Part shown: positions 1-5,471 of the stretch, piece after piece
How the letters are laid out: each line of letters opens with the position of its first letter
Position numbering within the stretch: the first letter of the stretch is position 1
Source of the DNA: Damh-18 sp964570795
GTDB lineage: Bacteria > Patescibacteriota > Minisyncoccia > Phycocordibacterales > UBA918
Length of the DNA stretch: 12,180 nucleotides
NCBI GenBank assembly: GCA_964570795.1
Contig: CAZMYZ010000020.1
Coordinates: 1 to 12,180, forward strand
Direction of reading: 5' to 3'
Position numbers and translations under genes: made by a program
The notes under the pieces: generated by a model
Told to the model about the DNA's origin: nothing
Database searches by the model: none
The model's input: the letters and a program-made list of their open reading frames with translations, nothing else

Positions 1-821
1 GGGGTGAGTGCAAAGGGGAAGCGCTCGGTGAACGCTTTTATGTGCGCAGCGTCGGTCTTAAATCGATACCCTTCGGCGTGGCGAATCTCCATGCGCGAAA
101 GTGCTTTTGCGGTTTGGATATAAAAGACCTCCTCAAAAGCAAAGCGCTTGCGCGCACTCTGTGCATGGTCGGCTTTTTTTGGGGTGTGTATCCACTGGAG
201 GGCCGTGCGGAGGGTGGGGAGGTTGTATCGATTCAGTATTGTTTCGGGGATGGGGTCCTCAAGAGTATCAAGAATACCTTGCTCAAAGCATTTGAGTACC
301 GTGTGGTAAAACCATTTCGAAGTAACTCCCTTTGTCTCGCGGTATACGGGATAGATAGTATCGTCGAGATTTTCGGTGTTGTTGAAGATGGAGTCGTGAC
401 GGTCGATGGGGAGTGACTCAAGTTTTTCTATTTCGGGATTGGCGAGGTAGAGTTTCCCCTCGCTTCCTGTTACCTTGCCTGCCATCTTTACATACATCCC
501 ATCGACGAGCATTTTTGCGATGTATGGCTGGTTGAACCACATCACTTTGATGCGTGCGGAGCCATCTTCTATCCAGCCTTCAGCGATAGGGACACGACTC
601 TTCCATGCCTTGCGCGTTTTGAGTCCACCCACTTTGCCGTAGACCACTGCGTCTTGGCCTTTCTCAAGACCGCCCACTGATTGAATCGTGCTGATGTCCT
701 CATACCGTTGGGGAAGGTGATAGAGGAGGTCTTCCACGGTTACGATACCGAGTTTCGTGAGGGCTTTGTGATGGTCGATATCAATTCTTAAATGTGTTTT
801 GAGGGTGTCGGTGGCGCGCAT
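1..821 (-). CDS. recG: ATP-dependent DNA helicase RecG, N-terminal part (truncated by window edge)
   Basis: Reading the minus strand from the ATG at 821 gives an open frame of 273 codons that leaves the window without a stop. RecG remodels stalled replication forks and branched recombination intermediates. Visible parts: a helix-hairpin-helix-like stretch near residues 20-42 (ALTKLGIVTVEDLLYHLPQR) and the OB-fold wedge domain at about 50-135, ending in LANPEIE. Then come YPVYRETKGV, LPTLRTALQWIHTP and ARKRFAFEEVFY, all in the order and spacing typical of RecG. The visible part ends at FPFALTP, just before the Q-motif and Walker A of the helicase core, which lie outside the window. The start matches the family N-terminus. 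There is no Shine-Dalgarno; a TACTAT box lies 9 nt upstream. The gene is divergent from the small basic protein gene. Family assignment is by recognised motifs and is confident. Confidence 0.93.
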   Translation of the reverse strand, partial: MRATDTLKTHLRIDIDHHKALTKLGIVTVEDLLYHLPQRYEDISTIQSVGGLEKGQDAVVYGKVGGLKTRKAWKSRVPIAEGWIEDGSARIKVMWFNQPYIAKMLVDGMYVKMAGKVTGSEGKLYLANPEIEKLESLPIDRHDSIFNNTENLDDTIYPVYRETKGVTSKWFYHTVLKCFEQGILDTLEDPIPETILNRYNLPTLRTALQWIHTPKKADHAQSARKRFAFEEVFYIQTAKALSRMEIRHAEGYRFKTDAAHIKAFTERFPFALT

Positions 822-830
822 GATGTGTAT

Positions 831-836
831 ATAGTA
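831..836 (-). promoter_or_regulatory. Possible -10 box for near-leaderless recG
   Basis: On the minus strand TACTAT ends 9 nt before the recG ATG, with an overlapping TATATA slightly closer. No good -35 is visible 16-18 nt upstream. Transcription from here would start within a few bases of the start codon, which would explain the missing ribosome binding site. This is inference from position only. Confidence 0.35.
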
Positions 837-864
837 GCAGAAAATACAGCGTACGAATTGTGGT

Positions 865-896
865 TCTGTGGGGCGGCCATAGGCCGCCCACACAGA
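865..896. repeat. GC-rich inverted repeat between divergent recG and the basic-protein gene
   Basis: An 8-bp stem GGGCGGCC/GGCCGCCC closes on the loop ATA and continues, across one bulged A, into TCTGTG/CACAGA, 14 bp in all. There is no T-tract on either side, and it lies between the two divergent promoters, so it is not an obvious terminator. Its core GGCGGCC-3nt-GGCCGCC recurs at 2914-2930. Confidence 0.7.
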
Positions 897-914
897 GACG
901 CGCCTCGCCTGATG

Positions 915-943
915 TTGACAATAACAAACCAGTATGCTATAAT
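915..943 (+). promoter_or_regulatory. Perfect consensus sigma70 promoter
   Basis: TTGACA at 915-920 and TATAAT at 938-943 are separated by exactly 17 bp, with TG at 935-936 giving an extended -10. Both hexamers match the consensus fully. The expected start is near 950, giving a leader of about 45 nt before the ATG at 995. It drives the small basic protein. Confidence 0.9.
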
Positions 944-994
944 ACACACAGTATCAATTTCGCTTTTTCACAGCCGATGGCAAAGGAGATGAAG

Positions 995-1393
995 ATGAAA
1001 AATGTGCATAGTAACCACGACCTGAAAGGCAATCACAACCATATCCCGGGTTTGCCGCATACCATCGCGGAAGCGCAGCAAGCGGGATGGACGTTTCGTT
1101 TGGTGGGTGGCAGTGCGAGGGGGCGTCTTGATCCTGTAAGTGTCACCGGTATCTCGCCGTGTGGTAAGGCGAGTAAGGAGTTCAAGGCTATCTTTGGAGC
1201 AACGCCGTTCTACGTTGCTCCAACGCCTGTCGAAATACCCAAGCGGAAACCGGGTCTGTCGCCGGTCGAGCAAGTAAAGAAGAAGGCGGCCCGCAGTGCA
1301 CACGACGCTGAGGTGCGTCGTGCGATGAAGGGGATGGGCGGCAGCAAACCGCAGCCTTCCTCTGGGAAGAAAGGGAAGGGAAAAAGTAAATAA
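995..1393 (+). CDS. Small basic protein of unknown function (132 aa)
   Basis: I do not recognise this protein. The start chosen is ATG 995 because AAAGGAG at 982-988 sits 6 nt upstream. In-frame ATGs at 977 and 989 are less well placed, and the still longer frame would begin upstream of the promoter. The N-terminus is rich in His and Asn (MKNVHSNHDLKGNHNHIPGL). A central part contains AEAQQAGWTFRLVGGSARGRLDPVSVTGISPCG. The last 45 residues are strongly Lys/Arg-rich and end in GKKGKGKSK. No signal peptide or membrane segment is visible. The basic tail suggests binding to nucleic acid or ribosomes, which is only inference. Expression should be high: the promoter is perfect, the ribosome site good, and a strong terminator follows the stop by 15 bp. 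The gene is a single transcription unit. Confidence 0.75.
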   Translation: MKNVHSNHDLKGNHNHIPGLPHTIAEAQQAGWTFRLVGGSARGRLDPVSVTGISPCGKASKEFKAIFGATPFYVAPTPVEIPKRKPGLSPVEQVKKKAARSAHDAEVRRAMKGMGGSKPQPSSGKKGKGKSK

Positions 1394-1408
1394 GTCCTTT
1401 TGATCAGA

Positions 1409-1446
1409 GCCCCAAACACCGTGTGTGTTTGGGGCTTCATTTTTTA
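1409..1446 (+). terminator. Rho-independent terminator of the basic-protein gene
   Basis: A perfect 11-bp stem, GCCCCAAACAC/GTGTTTGGGGC (1409-1419 and 1425-1435), has a 5-nt loop and is followed by TTCATTTTTTA. It lies between the stop at 1393 and the malic enzyme. Confidence 0.9.
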
Positions 1447-1451
1447 TGGCG

Positions 1452-1457
1452 TATACT
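1452..1457 (+). promoter_or_regulatory. Possible -10 box for the malic enzyme gene
   Basis: TATACT lies 27 nt before the ATG at 1485. The base triplets 17 bp upstream (TTGGGG) fall inside the preceding terminator stem and match a -35 only partly. No Shine-Dalgarno precedes the ATG (TTTTCACACC). Confidence 0.4.
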
Positions 1458-1484
1458 ATCTCCCTATTACTCTATTTTCACACC

Positions 1485-2645
1485 ATGGTAAAAAAGAAAG
1501 CAACACCAAAAAAAGATTATGCAAAGATGGCACTTGTGCTTCACAAGAAGATGCAGGGGAAAATTGCCGTGGTCTCAAAAGGGAAACTCAAGACACGCGA
1601 TGACTGGAGTACGATGTACTCACCGGGAGTGGGTGCAGTATCGAGTCATCTTGCAAAGCATCCTGAAGATGCACGTACGTATACGATAAAGCACAATACG
1701 GTGGCGGTGATTTCTGACGGCTCGGCAGTCTTAGGGCTTGGGAATCTCGGTGCTATTCCTGCACTCCCTGTGATGGAGGGGAAGTGCGCAATTTTGAAAG
1801 AAATGGCAGGCATCGATGGATTCCCGATTGTACTTGATACACAAGATACTGAAGCAATTATCAAAACTATCATCAATATTGCACCGACGTTTGGTGCTAT
1901 CAATCTTGAGGATATCAGCGCGCCACGCTGTTTTGAAATAGAGGAACGTCTTAAAGAAAAATTGAATATTCCCCTCATGCACGACGATCAGCACGGTACC
2001 GCTATTGTGGTGCTTGCAGGGCTCATGAATGCTGCAAAGGTGGTGGGGAAGAAGTTTGCTGATTTGAAAGTGGTGGTAACCGGCGCGGGTGCTGCTGGGA
2101 GAGCCATCACGCTCCTTCTCATTAAAGCGGGCATTACACATATCACGGTCACCGATAGCGCCGGCGTCATTTACCGTGGTCGCAAAGGCATGCCGCAGTA
2201 CAAAAATGATCTTGCGAAGATAACCAATCCACAGAATGTGCAAGGACTTCTTGCGGATGCGGTGGCAGGTGCAGATGCGATTATCGGTGTCTCGGGCCCG
2301 GGCACAATTACTCGCGCACATATAGAGAGCATGGCAAAGGACGCTATCGTCTTTGCCCTCGCCAATCCTATTCCGGAGATAAAGCCCGAGGACGCGGTGA
2401 CTGCGGGCGCGCGCGTGGTGGCAACCGGTCGCTCCGACTATCCTAATCAGGTCAATAATTCACTCGCGTTCCCGGGTATCTTCCGCGGCGCACTCGATAG
2501 AAATGTAACAAGGATAACTGATGAAATGAAACTTGCCGCTGCAAAAAAGATTGCAGGATTGGTAAAAAAGCCAACGGCAGGGGAGATTGTACCAAAGGTG
2601 ACTACTCCTGGTCTTGTGAAGGCGGTGGCAAGTGTTGTGAAGTAA
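1485..2645 (+). CDS. Malic enzyme, short bacterial type (386 aa)
   Basis: It catalyses oxidative decarboxylation of malate to pyruvate and CO2 with reduction of NAD(P)+, in the cytosol. ATG 1485 (MVKKKATPKK) is chosen because the longer frame would start inside the preceding terminator and the family N-terminus begins here. Motifs in order: the catalytic Tyr in MYSPGVG (Y45); VMEGKCAILKEMAGIDGFP, with the catalytic Lys region at 100-105; the metal ligands in NLEDISAPR (E142, D143) and LMHDDQHGTA (D167/D168); the Rossmann GAGAAG at 200-205; ALANPIPE; and GRSDYPNQVNNSLAFPG, with the substrate-binding Asn residues. The length matches the roughly 390-aa bacterial form without the C-terminal phosphotransacetylase domain. 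An acidic residue after beta-2 (TVTDS) favours NAD+ over NADP+, which is inference. The stop codon lies inside a hairpin (2637-2661). Confidence 0.95.
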   Translation: MVKKKATPKKDYAKMALVLHKKMQGKIAVVSKGKLKTRDDWSTMYSPGVGAVSSHLAKHPEDARTYTIKHNTVAVISDGSAVLGLGNLGAIPALPVMEGKCAILKEMAGIDGFPIVLDTQDTEAIIKTIINIAPTFGAINLEDISAPRCFEIEERLKEKLNIPLMHDDQHGTAIVVLAGLMNAAKVVGKKFADLKVVVTGAGAAGRAITLLLIKAGITHITVTDSAGVIYRGRKGMPQYKNDLAKITNPQNVQGLLADAVAGADAIIGVSGPGTITRAHIESMAKDAIVFALANPIPEIKPEDAVTAGARVVATGRSDYPNQVNNSLAFPGIFRGALDRNVTRITDEMKLAAAKKIAGLVKKPTAGEIVPKVTTPGLVKAVASVVK

Positions 2646-2661
2646 TACAAAATTACTTCAC
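2637..2661. repeat. Hairpin over the malic enzyme stop codon; left copy of a 21-bp direct repeat
   Basis: Ten-bp arms GTGAAGTAAT and ATTACTTCAC flank the loop ACAAA. The TAA stop of the malic enzyme lies in the left arm. There is no U-run, so it is not a classical terminator; it may protect the mRNA 3' end. The first 21 bases (2637-2657) recur exactly at 2874-2894. Confidence 0.8.
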
Positions 2662-2664
2662 AAA

Positions 2665-2785
2665 AGGTTGTAAGTAAAACTTCCTGACTGCACTCGCTCA
2701 AGGATGTAAAGGCCTTTTTCATCCTGTTCGCTCACTTGTCAGTCGATAGTTTATGAGTGAAGCGAGATAAACTATCATACAACCT
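2665..2785. ncRNA. Candidate structured RNA or REP-like element: predicted three-way junction
   Basis: Complementary segments nest cleanly. AGGTTGTA (2665-2672) pairs with TACAACCT (2778-2785) as the closing helix. GACTG (2686-2690) pairs with CAGTC (2740-2744) and encloses AGGATG/CATCCT (2701-2706, 2720-2725). GATAGTTTA (2745-2753) pairs with TAAACTATC (2768-2776). The second and third helices abut with no unpaired base, and the third ends 1 nt before the closing helix. No ORF of note fits. The strand is unknown because the helices are symmetrical. It could instead be a mobile REP-like palindrome. Confidence 0.4.
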
Positions 2786-2787
2786 GA

Positions 2788-2876
2788 ACAGCACCAGTAG
2801 GGTGGTGAGATAGCGTTGGACGCTATCGCAAGACCTTGAGCAGTTTCTGCGAGAGGTGTACAGCACCTGTAAGGTG
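2788..2876. repeat. Imperfect 17-bp direct repeats, each a small hairpin, flanking a third hairpin
   Basis: 2788-2804 and 2860-2876 read ACAGCACCNGTANGGTG with 15 of 17 identities. Each can form a CACC/GGTG stem. Between them is the perfect hairpin GATAGCGT-TGG-ACGCTATC (2809-2827). The right repeat runs directly into the right copy of the 21-bp repeat (2874-2894). Confidence 0.65.
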
Positions 2877-2894
2877 AAGTAATACAAAATTACT
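2874..2894. repeat. Right copy of 21-bp direct repeat
   Basis: Identical to 2637-2657, including the three bases of the malic enzyme stop codon, 237 bp downstream. Only one arm of the left-copy hairpin is completed here, since the sequence continues GTATCA instead of TCAC. Confidence 0.85.
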
Positions 2895-2902
2895 GTATCA
2901 AA

Positions 2903-2941
2903 GAAATCCCCTGGGCGGCCTTTGGCCGCCGAGGGGATTTC
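2903..2941. terminator. Bidirectional terminator-like hairpin between malic enzyme and rsgA
   Basis: GAAATCCCCT (2903-2912) pairs with AGGGGATTTC (2932-2941). After one G-G mismatch, GGCGGCC pairs with GGCCGCC around the loop TTT: 17 bp in total. It abuts the rsgA stop at 2942 and ends convergent transcripts. U-runs are short on both sides. It shares its core with the inverted repeat at 865-896. Confidence 0.8.
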
Positions 2942-4024
2942 TCATTCCTCCAACTCCTTCATGTCACGCAATGTCTGTTTAATCATTTTTCCAAACTTTT
3001 TGTCCTTCCTGCGCTTTTCAAAGTCGGTCATTTCACTGAATGTATTTTCTTTTGTGAGAGTTAAATAATTTTGAAGACGGGCTTCATCGAGTGATCCTTT
3101 GCGTATTGCATCCTGTATGGCACATTCCGGCTCTCTCGTATGCGTGCAGTTGGCAAATTTGCAGTCAGTACTGAGGGAGATAATGTCATCGAATGTTTCT
3201 GTAATACCGGTGTCCACCGCTACCACGCCCACACCGCGTGTCCCCGGATTATCTATCACGATGCCGCCATTCTTGAGAAAATACATTTCGCGAGCTGTGG
3301 TGGTATGAGTACCTCTTTGTATTGAGTTACTTATTGCACTTGTCTTGATAATCTCACCTTCGAGAAGGGTATTGATGAGGGATGATTTACCCACCCCTGA
3401 TGAGCCAAGGAAACAGTATGTCTTGTATGGAGCAATATACTCTTTGAGTGTTACAAGCCCGGCTTCTGTACGGGTACTTGTGGTGATAATTGCTATGCCA
3501 GGGAAACGATGTTTAATTTCTGTAATTTTTTCGTGCAATTCTTCCTCTCCCACTAGGTCACTTTTATTAAGTATTAAAATCGGGGTGATATGTCCCTCGC
3601 GGGCGAGCACCACGTAGCGTTCGTAGCGATTGAGATTGTAGTCGCGGTCGAGCGACTCGACGATAAACGCAGTATCAATGTTCGTGCCGATTATTTGTGT
3701 ATCACGTTCATCATTATATTTTTTCTTGAGGACGGTCTTTCGTGGCAAGATGTCCCGAATAACTGCCTTTTCCGAGTCGAGTATTTCTACGGTGACGAAG
3801 TCACCCACCGCGGGGAAGTCCGCGCGCTTTGCTGCGGTATAGACATGCTTCCCCGTGACTGTCGCACGGTATTCACCCTCGATACTTTTTACGGTATATG
3901 ACTCCTTATGCTCTGCTACTGCCCGTGCAATGACCATACCTGCCTCAAGAGCAATGGGTGTATGAGCACCAAAAAACTCGTCATACCCAAGGTCCTTTAA
4001 GGTGATGGTGGGGGAGTGAGACAT
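2942..4024 (-). CDS. rsgA: Ribosome small subunit-dependent GTPase A (360 aa)
   Basis: RsgA is a circularly permuted GTPase that acts late in 30S ribosome maturation. The permuted G-motif order is visible: G4 NKSD (153-156), G1 GSSGVGKSS (207-215), G2 RGTHTT (237-242), G3 DNPGTRG (258-264). The zinc knuckle is CKFANCTHTREPEC, with C288, C293, H295 and C301. An OB-type domain covers about residues 45-100 (GKHVYTAAKRADFPAVGDFVTVE). The basic C-terminal tail (KRRKDKKFGKMIKQ) is typical. The length is usual for the family. The stop is TGA. The only upstream signal is TATACT 7 nt before the ATG; no Shine-Dalgarno is present (CCTCC is the wrong strand sense). It is convergent with the malic enzyme. 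Confidence 0.96.
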   Translation of the reverse strand: MSHSPTITLKDLGYDEFFGAHTPIALEAGMVIARAVAEHKESYTVKSIEGEYRATVTGKHVYTAAKRADFPAVGDFVTVEILDSEKAVIRDILPRKTVLKKKYNDERDTQIIGTNIDTAFIVESLDRDYNLNRYERYVVLAREGHITPILILNKSDLVGEEELHEKITEIKHRFPGIAIITTSTRTEAGLVTLKEYIAPYKTYCFLGSSGVGKSSLINTLLEGEIIKTSAISNSIQRGTHTTTAREMYFLKNGGIVIDNPGTRGVGVVAVDTGITETFDDIISLSTDCKFANCTHTREPECAIQDAIRKGSLDEARLQNYLTLTKENTFSEMTDFEKRRKDKKFGKMIKQTLRDMKELEE

Positions 4025-4031
4025 GGAGGAT

Positions 4032-4037
4032 AGTATA
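4032..4037 (-). promoter_or_regulatory. Possible -10 box for leaderless rsgA
   Basis: TATACT (minus strand) ends 7 nt before the rsgA ATG, so transcription should begin at or next to the start codon. The -35 region would fall inside the neighbouring terminator stem and shows no consensus. Confidence 0.45.
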
Positions 4038-4043
4038 TATCAA

Positions 4044-4081
4044 AAACTAAAAAATCACGCGAGTGCGTGATTTTTTAGTTT
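4044..4081. terminator. Strong bidirectional hairpin terminator
   Basis: A 17-bp perfect stem (4044-4060 with 4065-4081) has the loop GAGT. The outer half is A-rich on one arm and T-rich on the other, giving a U-run within the stem in both directions. On the minus strand it starts immediately after the tRNA-like 3' end, as expected for an RNA-gene terminator. Confidence 0.9.
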
Positions 4082-4103
4082 GCGGAGAGTTAGGGATTCG
4101 AAC
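4081..4103 (-). other. tRNA 3'-end-like sequence: attachment-site scar or RNA-gene 3' end
   Basis: The minus strand reads GTTCGAATCCC, then TA, then ACTCTCCG and CA. This has the T-loop consensus TTCGAAT, a T-stem 3' strand (CCCTA), a 7-nt acceptor strand (ACTCTCC), discriminator G and two bases of a CCA-like end. It resembles the 3' end of a tRNA-Ser. The expected 5' T-stem strand (TAGGG) is absent: the preceding bases are GTAATG. The segment therefore cannot be a normal tRNA end on its own. It lies at the junction of GC-richer housekeeping and AT-richer accessory DNA, where tRNA-integrating elements leave an att copy. Confidence 0.5.
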
Positions 4104-4345
4104 ATTACATGTTCAGTACACCTTGTGGCTACTTTTCTCGTAAACTCAAAAAGATAGCACACAAGGTCTTCAAATCCCCAAATAGTGCCCCGCACTATTT
4201 GGTCTCCTCACTCACTTCGTTCGTTGCGGGCCACTCGGGTTAAGTACCCAGTAGGTAAGACCGTGTAAAGCTATTTTAGCAGGTTTCAGCTAGGCCAATT
4301 GAGGTACTCGGGTCTAGGTCTCTTAAACTTGAGTAGTAGACAGAG
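4104..4345 (-). ncRNA. Candidate structured non-coding RNA, unassigned
   Basis: No coding frame fits between the rsgA terminator and the membrane-protein gene. Helices seen: an 11-bp perfect stem with a 3-nt loop (4178-4188 with 4192-4202); ACCTTGTG/CACAAGGT (4120-4127 with 4160-4167), continued by GCTA/TAGC (4128-4131 with 4155-4158) across one bulge; AGTACC/GGTACT (4243-4248 with 4303-4308); and GACC/GGTC with TAA/TTA (4256-4262 with 4317-4325). The last two cross, which is pseudoknot topology. On the minus strand ACTGAACATGTA, just before the tRNA-like end, resembles tmRNA text upstream of the T-arm. ACCCGAGTGGC and CCTGCTAA resemble tRNA-Ser D-arm and GCU anticodon-loop text. No tmRNA tag reading frame or 5' acceptor strand was found. 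Alternatives are a decayed tRNA, a tmRNA relative or a repeat. Confidence 0.35.
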
Positions 4346-4351
4346 TAGACA

Positions 4352-4795
4352 CTAATAGTGCTTTTTACGGTATTTCTTGCGACGTTTCCCGGGCTCTTTG
4401 AGGTAAACCCAAAAGCCAATGTAATTGAGGAACCAGCCTGAGAATAGAAATGTTAGAAGATGAAGTGCTGCAGGCCACTTCAAGCAGTAGACATAGCTTC
4501 CGAGTAAAGAAGTGAGAATAAGGAATATAAGAGTCTGTGTTCCAAGGTAGGTGCCACTGCCGATAAAACGGTTAAAGCTTGGAGTAAAACCATTTTGTGA
4601 TCGAAAGCTCACAGTGGTGTATCTGGTGCGAATTTCCCATGTCACCCATGCAATTAGAGCGAGGATGATCAAAAGCCAGTACCACGGCCAAAGGTAGCGA
4701 ATCGCAGTCCATAATCCATCAGACAGTGAGGAAACTACCGTGTCTGAGGCAATTGAGCATATTCCTCCCAATGATGTATAAAAATCTAATTCCAT
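4352..4795 (-). CDS. Three-helix membrane protein of unknown function (147 aa)
   Basis: I do not recognise a family. ATG 4795 (MELDFYTSLGG) is chosen because AAGGAG lies 9 nt upstream. The frame stays open to an ATG at 4888, but that one has no ribosome site and adds 31 low-quality residues. Hydrophobic segments lie at about residues 34-53 (LWPWYWLLIILALIAWVTW), 82-104 (LGTQTLIFLILTSLLG) and 108-132 (AALHLLTFLFSGWFLNYIGFWVYL). A strongly basic tail follows (KRRKKYRKKHY), probably cytoplasmic by the positive-inside rule. There is no signal peptidase site. It is divergent from the accessory nucleotide-like cluster and is the first gene of the AT-rich half. The minus-strand structured RNA lies directly downstream, possibly in the same transcript. 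Confidence 0.7.
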   Translation of the reverse strand: MELDFYTSLGGICSIASDTVVSSLSDGLWTAIRYLWPWYWLLIILALIAWVTWEIRTRYTTVSFRSQNGFTPSFNRFIGSGTYLGTQTLIFLILTSLLGSYVYCLKWPAALHLLTFLFSGWFLNYIGFWVYLKEPGKRRKKYRKKHY

Positions 4796-4938
4796 ATTAT
4801 TACACTCCTTATACCACTCGCAATATTTTTGGGAAGAGCTATTCCAATAGAGAAGCACCTTGACATATGTGTTTTTTTCAAGCACCATCTTAAATGGTTA
4901 AATCGGAATTTTTTAGATCTTTGTTATAGGAGGCTTAA

Positions 4939-5442
4939 ATGCAAAAGACCTGGACAGTAAAAGTTGCTGGCGTCTCTGGGACGGGTAAAACAACGGTCAT
5001 GGATGGATTAAAACATAGGCTTGGTAACCACCAGACAGTAATTTATTCAAGGTTATTGAAACAGTATGGGGGAGACCAAGATCTTGCTGATATTCACCTA
5101 GCGAATATTCTTCGCGAGGCAGGAAGTCTTGTACTCATGGATGATCATCTTGAGTTTGATAATCCAAACAAGACACAAAATTACCTGCGAGAAAATACTC
5201 GTGGCATAGTACTGCTTGATGTTCCACTTCGTGATTTATTGAAACGAATTGAGCTTGATCAGAATAGGCAGAGGGAAATTGATCAACAACTTATTTCCCA
5301 GAATCTCAATGTTTCTCGCGAGAAAGCTGTACGTCTGTCTCAAGAAACGAAGACGCCATTATTGGTCATTCCTAATCTTGAGGGAGAGATTGAGCGTTCA
5401 ATTGTTGTCATTGCCGCTTTTATCTCCGCAAACAGCCCCTGA
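4939..5442 (+). CDS. Archaeal-type adenylate kinase-like P-loop NMP kinase (167 aa)
   Basis: AGGAGG ends 5 nt before the ATG. The N-terminal Walker A is GVSGTGKTT (residues 11-19). LVLMDDHLEF (64-73) corresponds to the Walker B-like region (ILVDTHL in archaeal adenylate kinases). VLLDVPLRDLLKRIELDQNRQRE (91-113) holds the LID-region arginines and matches the archaeal pattern of beta strand, helix, then D-x2-R-x-R. The C-terminal ETKTPLLVIPN resembles the archaeal family end. The length is slightly below the roughly 190 aa of archaeal AdkA. It probably transfers phosphate from ATP to a nucleoside monophosphate or similar substrate; the true substrate is unknown. It is the first gene of a same-strand run with a GHMP protein, a methyltransferase and a HAM1-like pyrophosphatase, so it may phosphorylate an unusual nucleotide rather than AMP. 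The family call is firm for P-loop kinase, weaker for adenylate kinase. Confidence 0.8.
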   Translation: MQKTWTVKVAGVSGTGKTTVMDGLKHRLGNHQTVIYSRLLKQYGGDQDLADIHLANILREAGSLVLMDDHLEFDNPNKTQNYLRENTRGIVLLDVPLRDLLKRIELDQNRQREIDQQLISQNLNVSREKAVRLSQETKTPLLVIPNLEGEIERSIVVIAAFISANSP

Positions 5443-5455
5443 GACTAGGGGCTGT
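5432..5455 (+). promoter_or_regulatory. Hairpin over the stop codon of the P-loop kinase gene
   Basis: ACAGCCCCT (5432-5440) and AGGGGCTGT (5447-5455) form a 9-bp stem with a 6-nt loop; the TGA stop is at 5440-5442. The following ATTTACTTATAAAAAA is only weakly U-rich. It may act as a partial terminator or attenuator before the GHMP gene, or protect the upstream mRNA 3' end. Confidence 0.6.
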
Positions 5456-5471
5456 ATTTACTTATAAAAAA

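Noticed and set aside
42..421. Open frames on both strands within the first 420 bp
   Set aside because: They overlap the recG reading frame, which runs off the window edge and carries clear family motifs; these are shadows.
860..1303. Longer start at 860 for the basic protein, and the antisense frame at 968-1303
   Set aside because: A start at 860 would lie upstream of the perfect promoter, and ATG 995 has the ribosome site. The antisense frame lacks any family features.
1425..1484. N-terminal 20-residue extension of the malic enzyme
   Set aside because: It begins inside the preceding terminator hairpin and has no ribosome site; the family N-terminus starts at 1485.
2688..2770. CRISPR-like repeats from recurring TCGCTCA text
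   Set aside because: Copies are short, unevenly spaced and part of helices; there are no regular repeat-spacer units anywhere in the window.
4081..4345. A complete tmRNA or complete tRNA gene
   Set aside because: No matching 5' acceptor strand (GGAGAGT), no tag reading frame with an Ala-Leu-Ala-Ala-like end, and no 5' T-stem strand; kept only as a candidate structured RNA.
4796..4888. Upstream start at 4888 for the membrane protein
   Set aside because: No ribosome site there, whereas AAGGAG stands 9 nt before ATG 4795.
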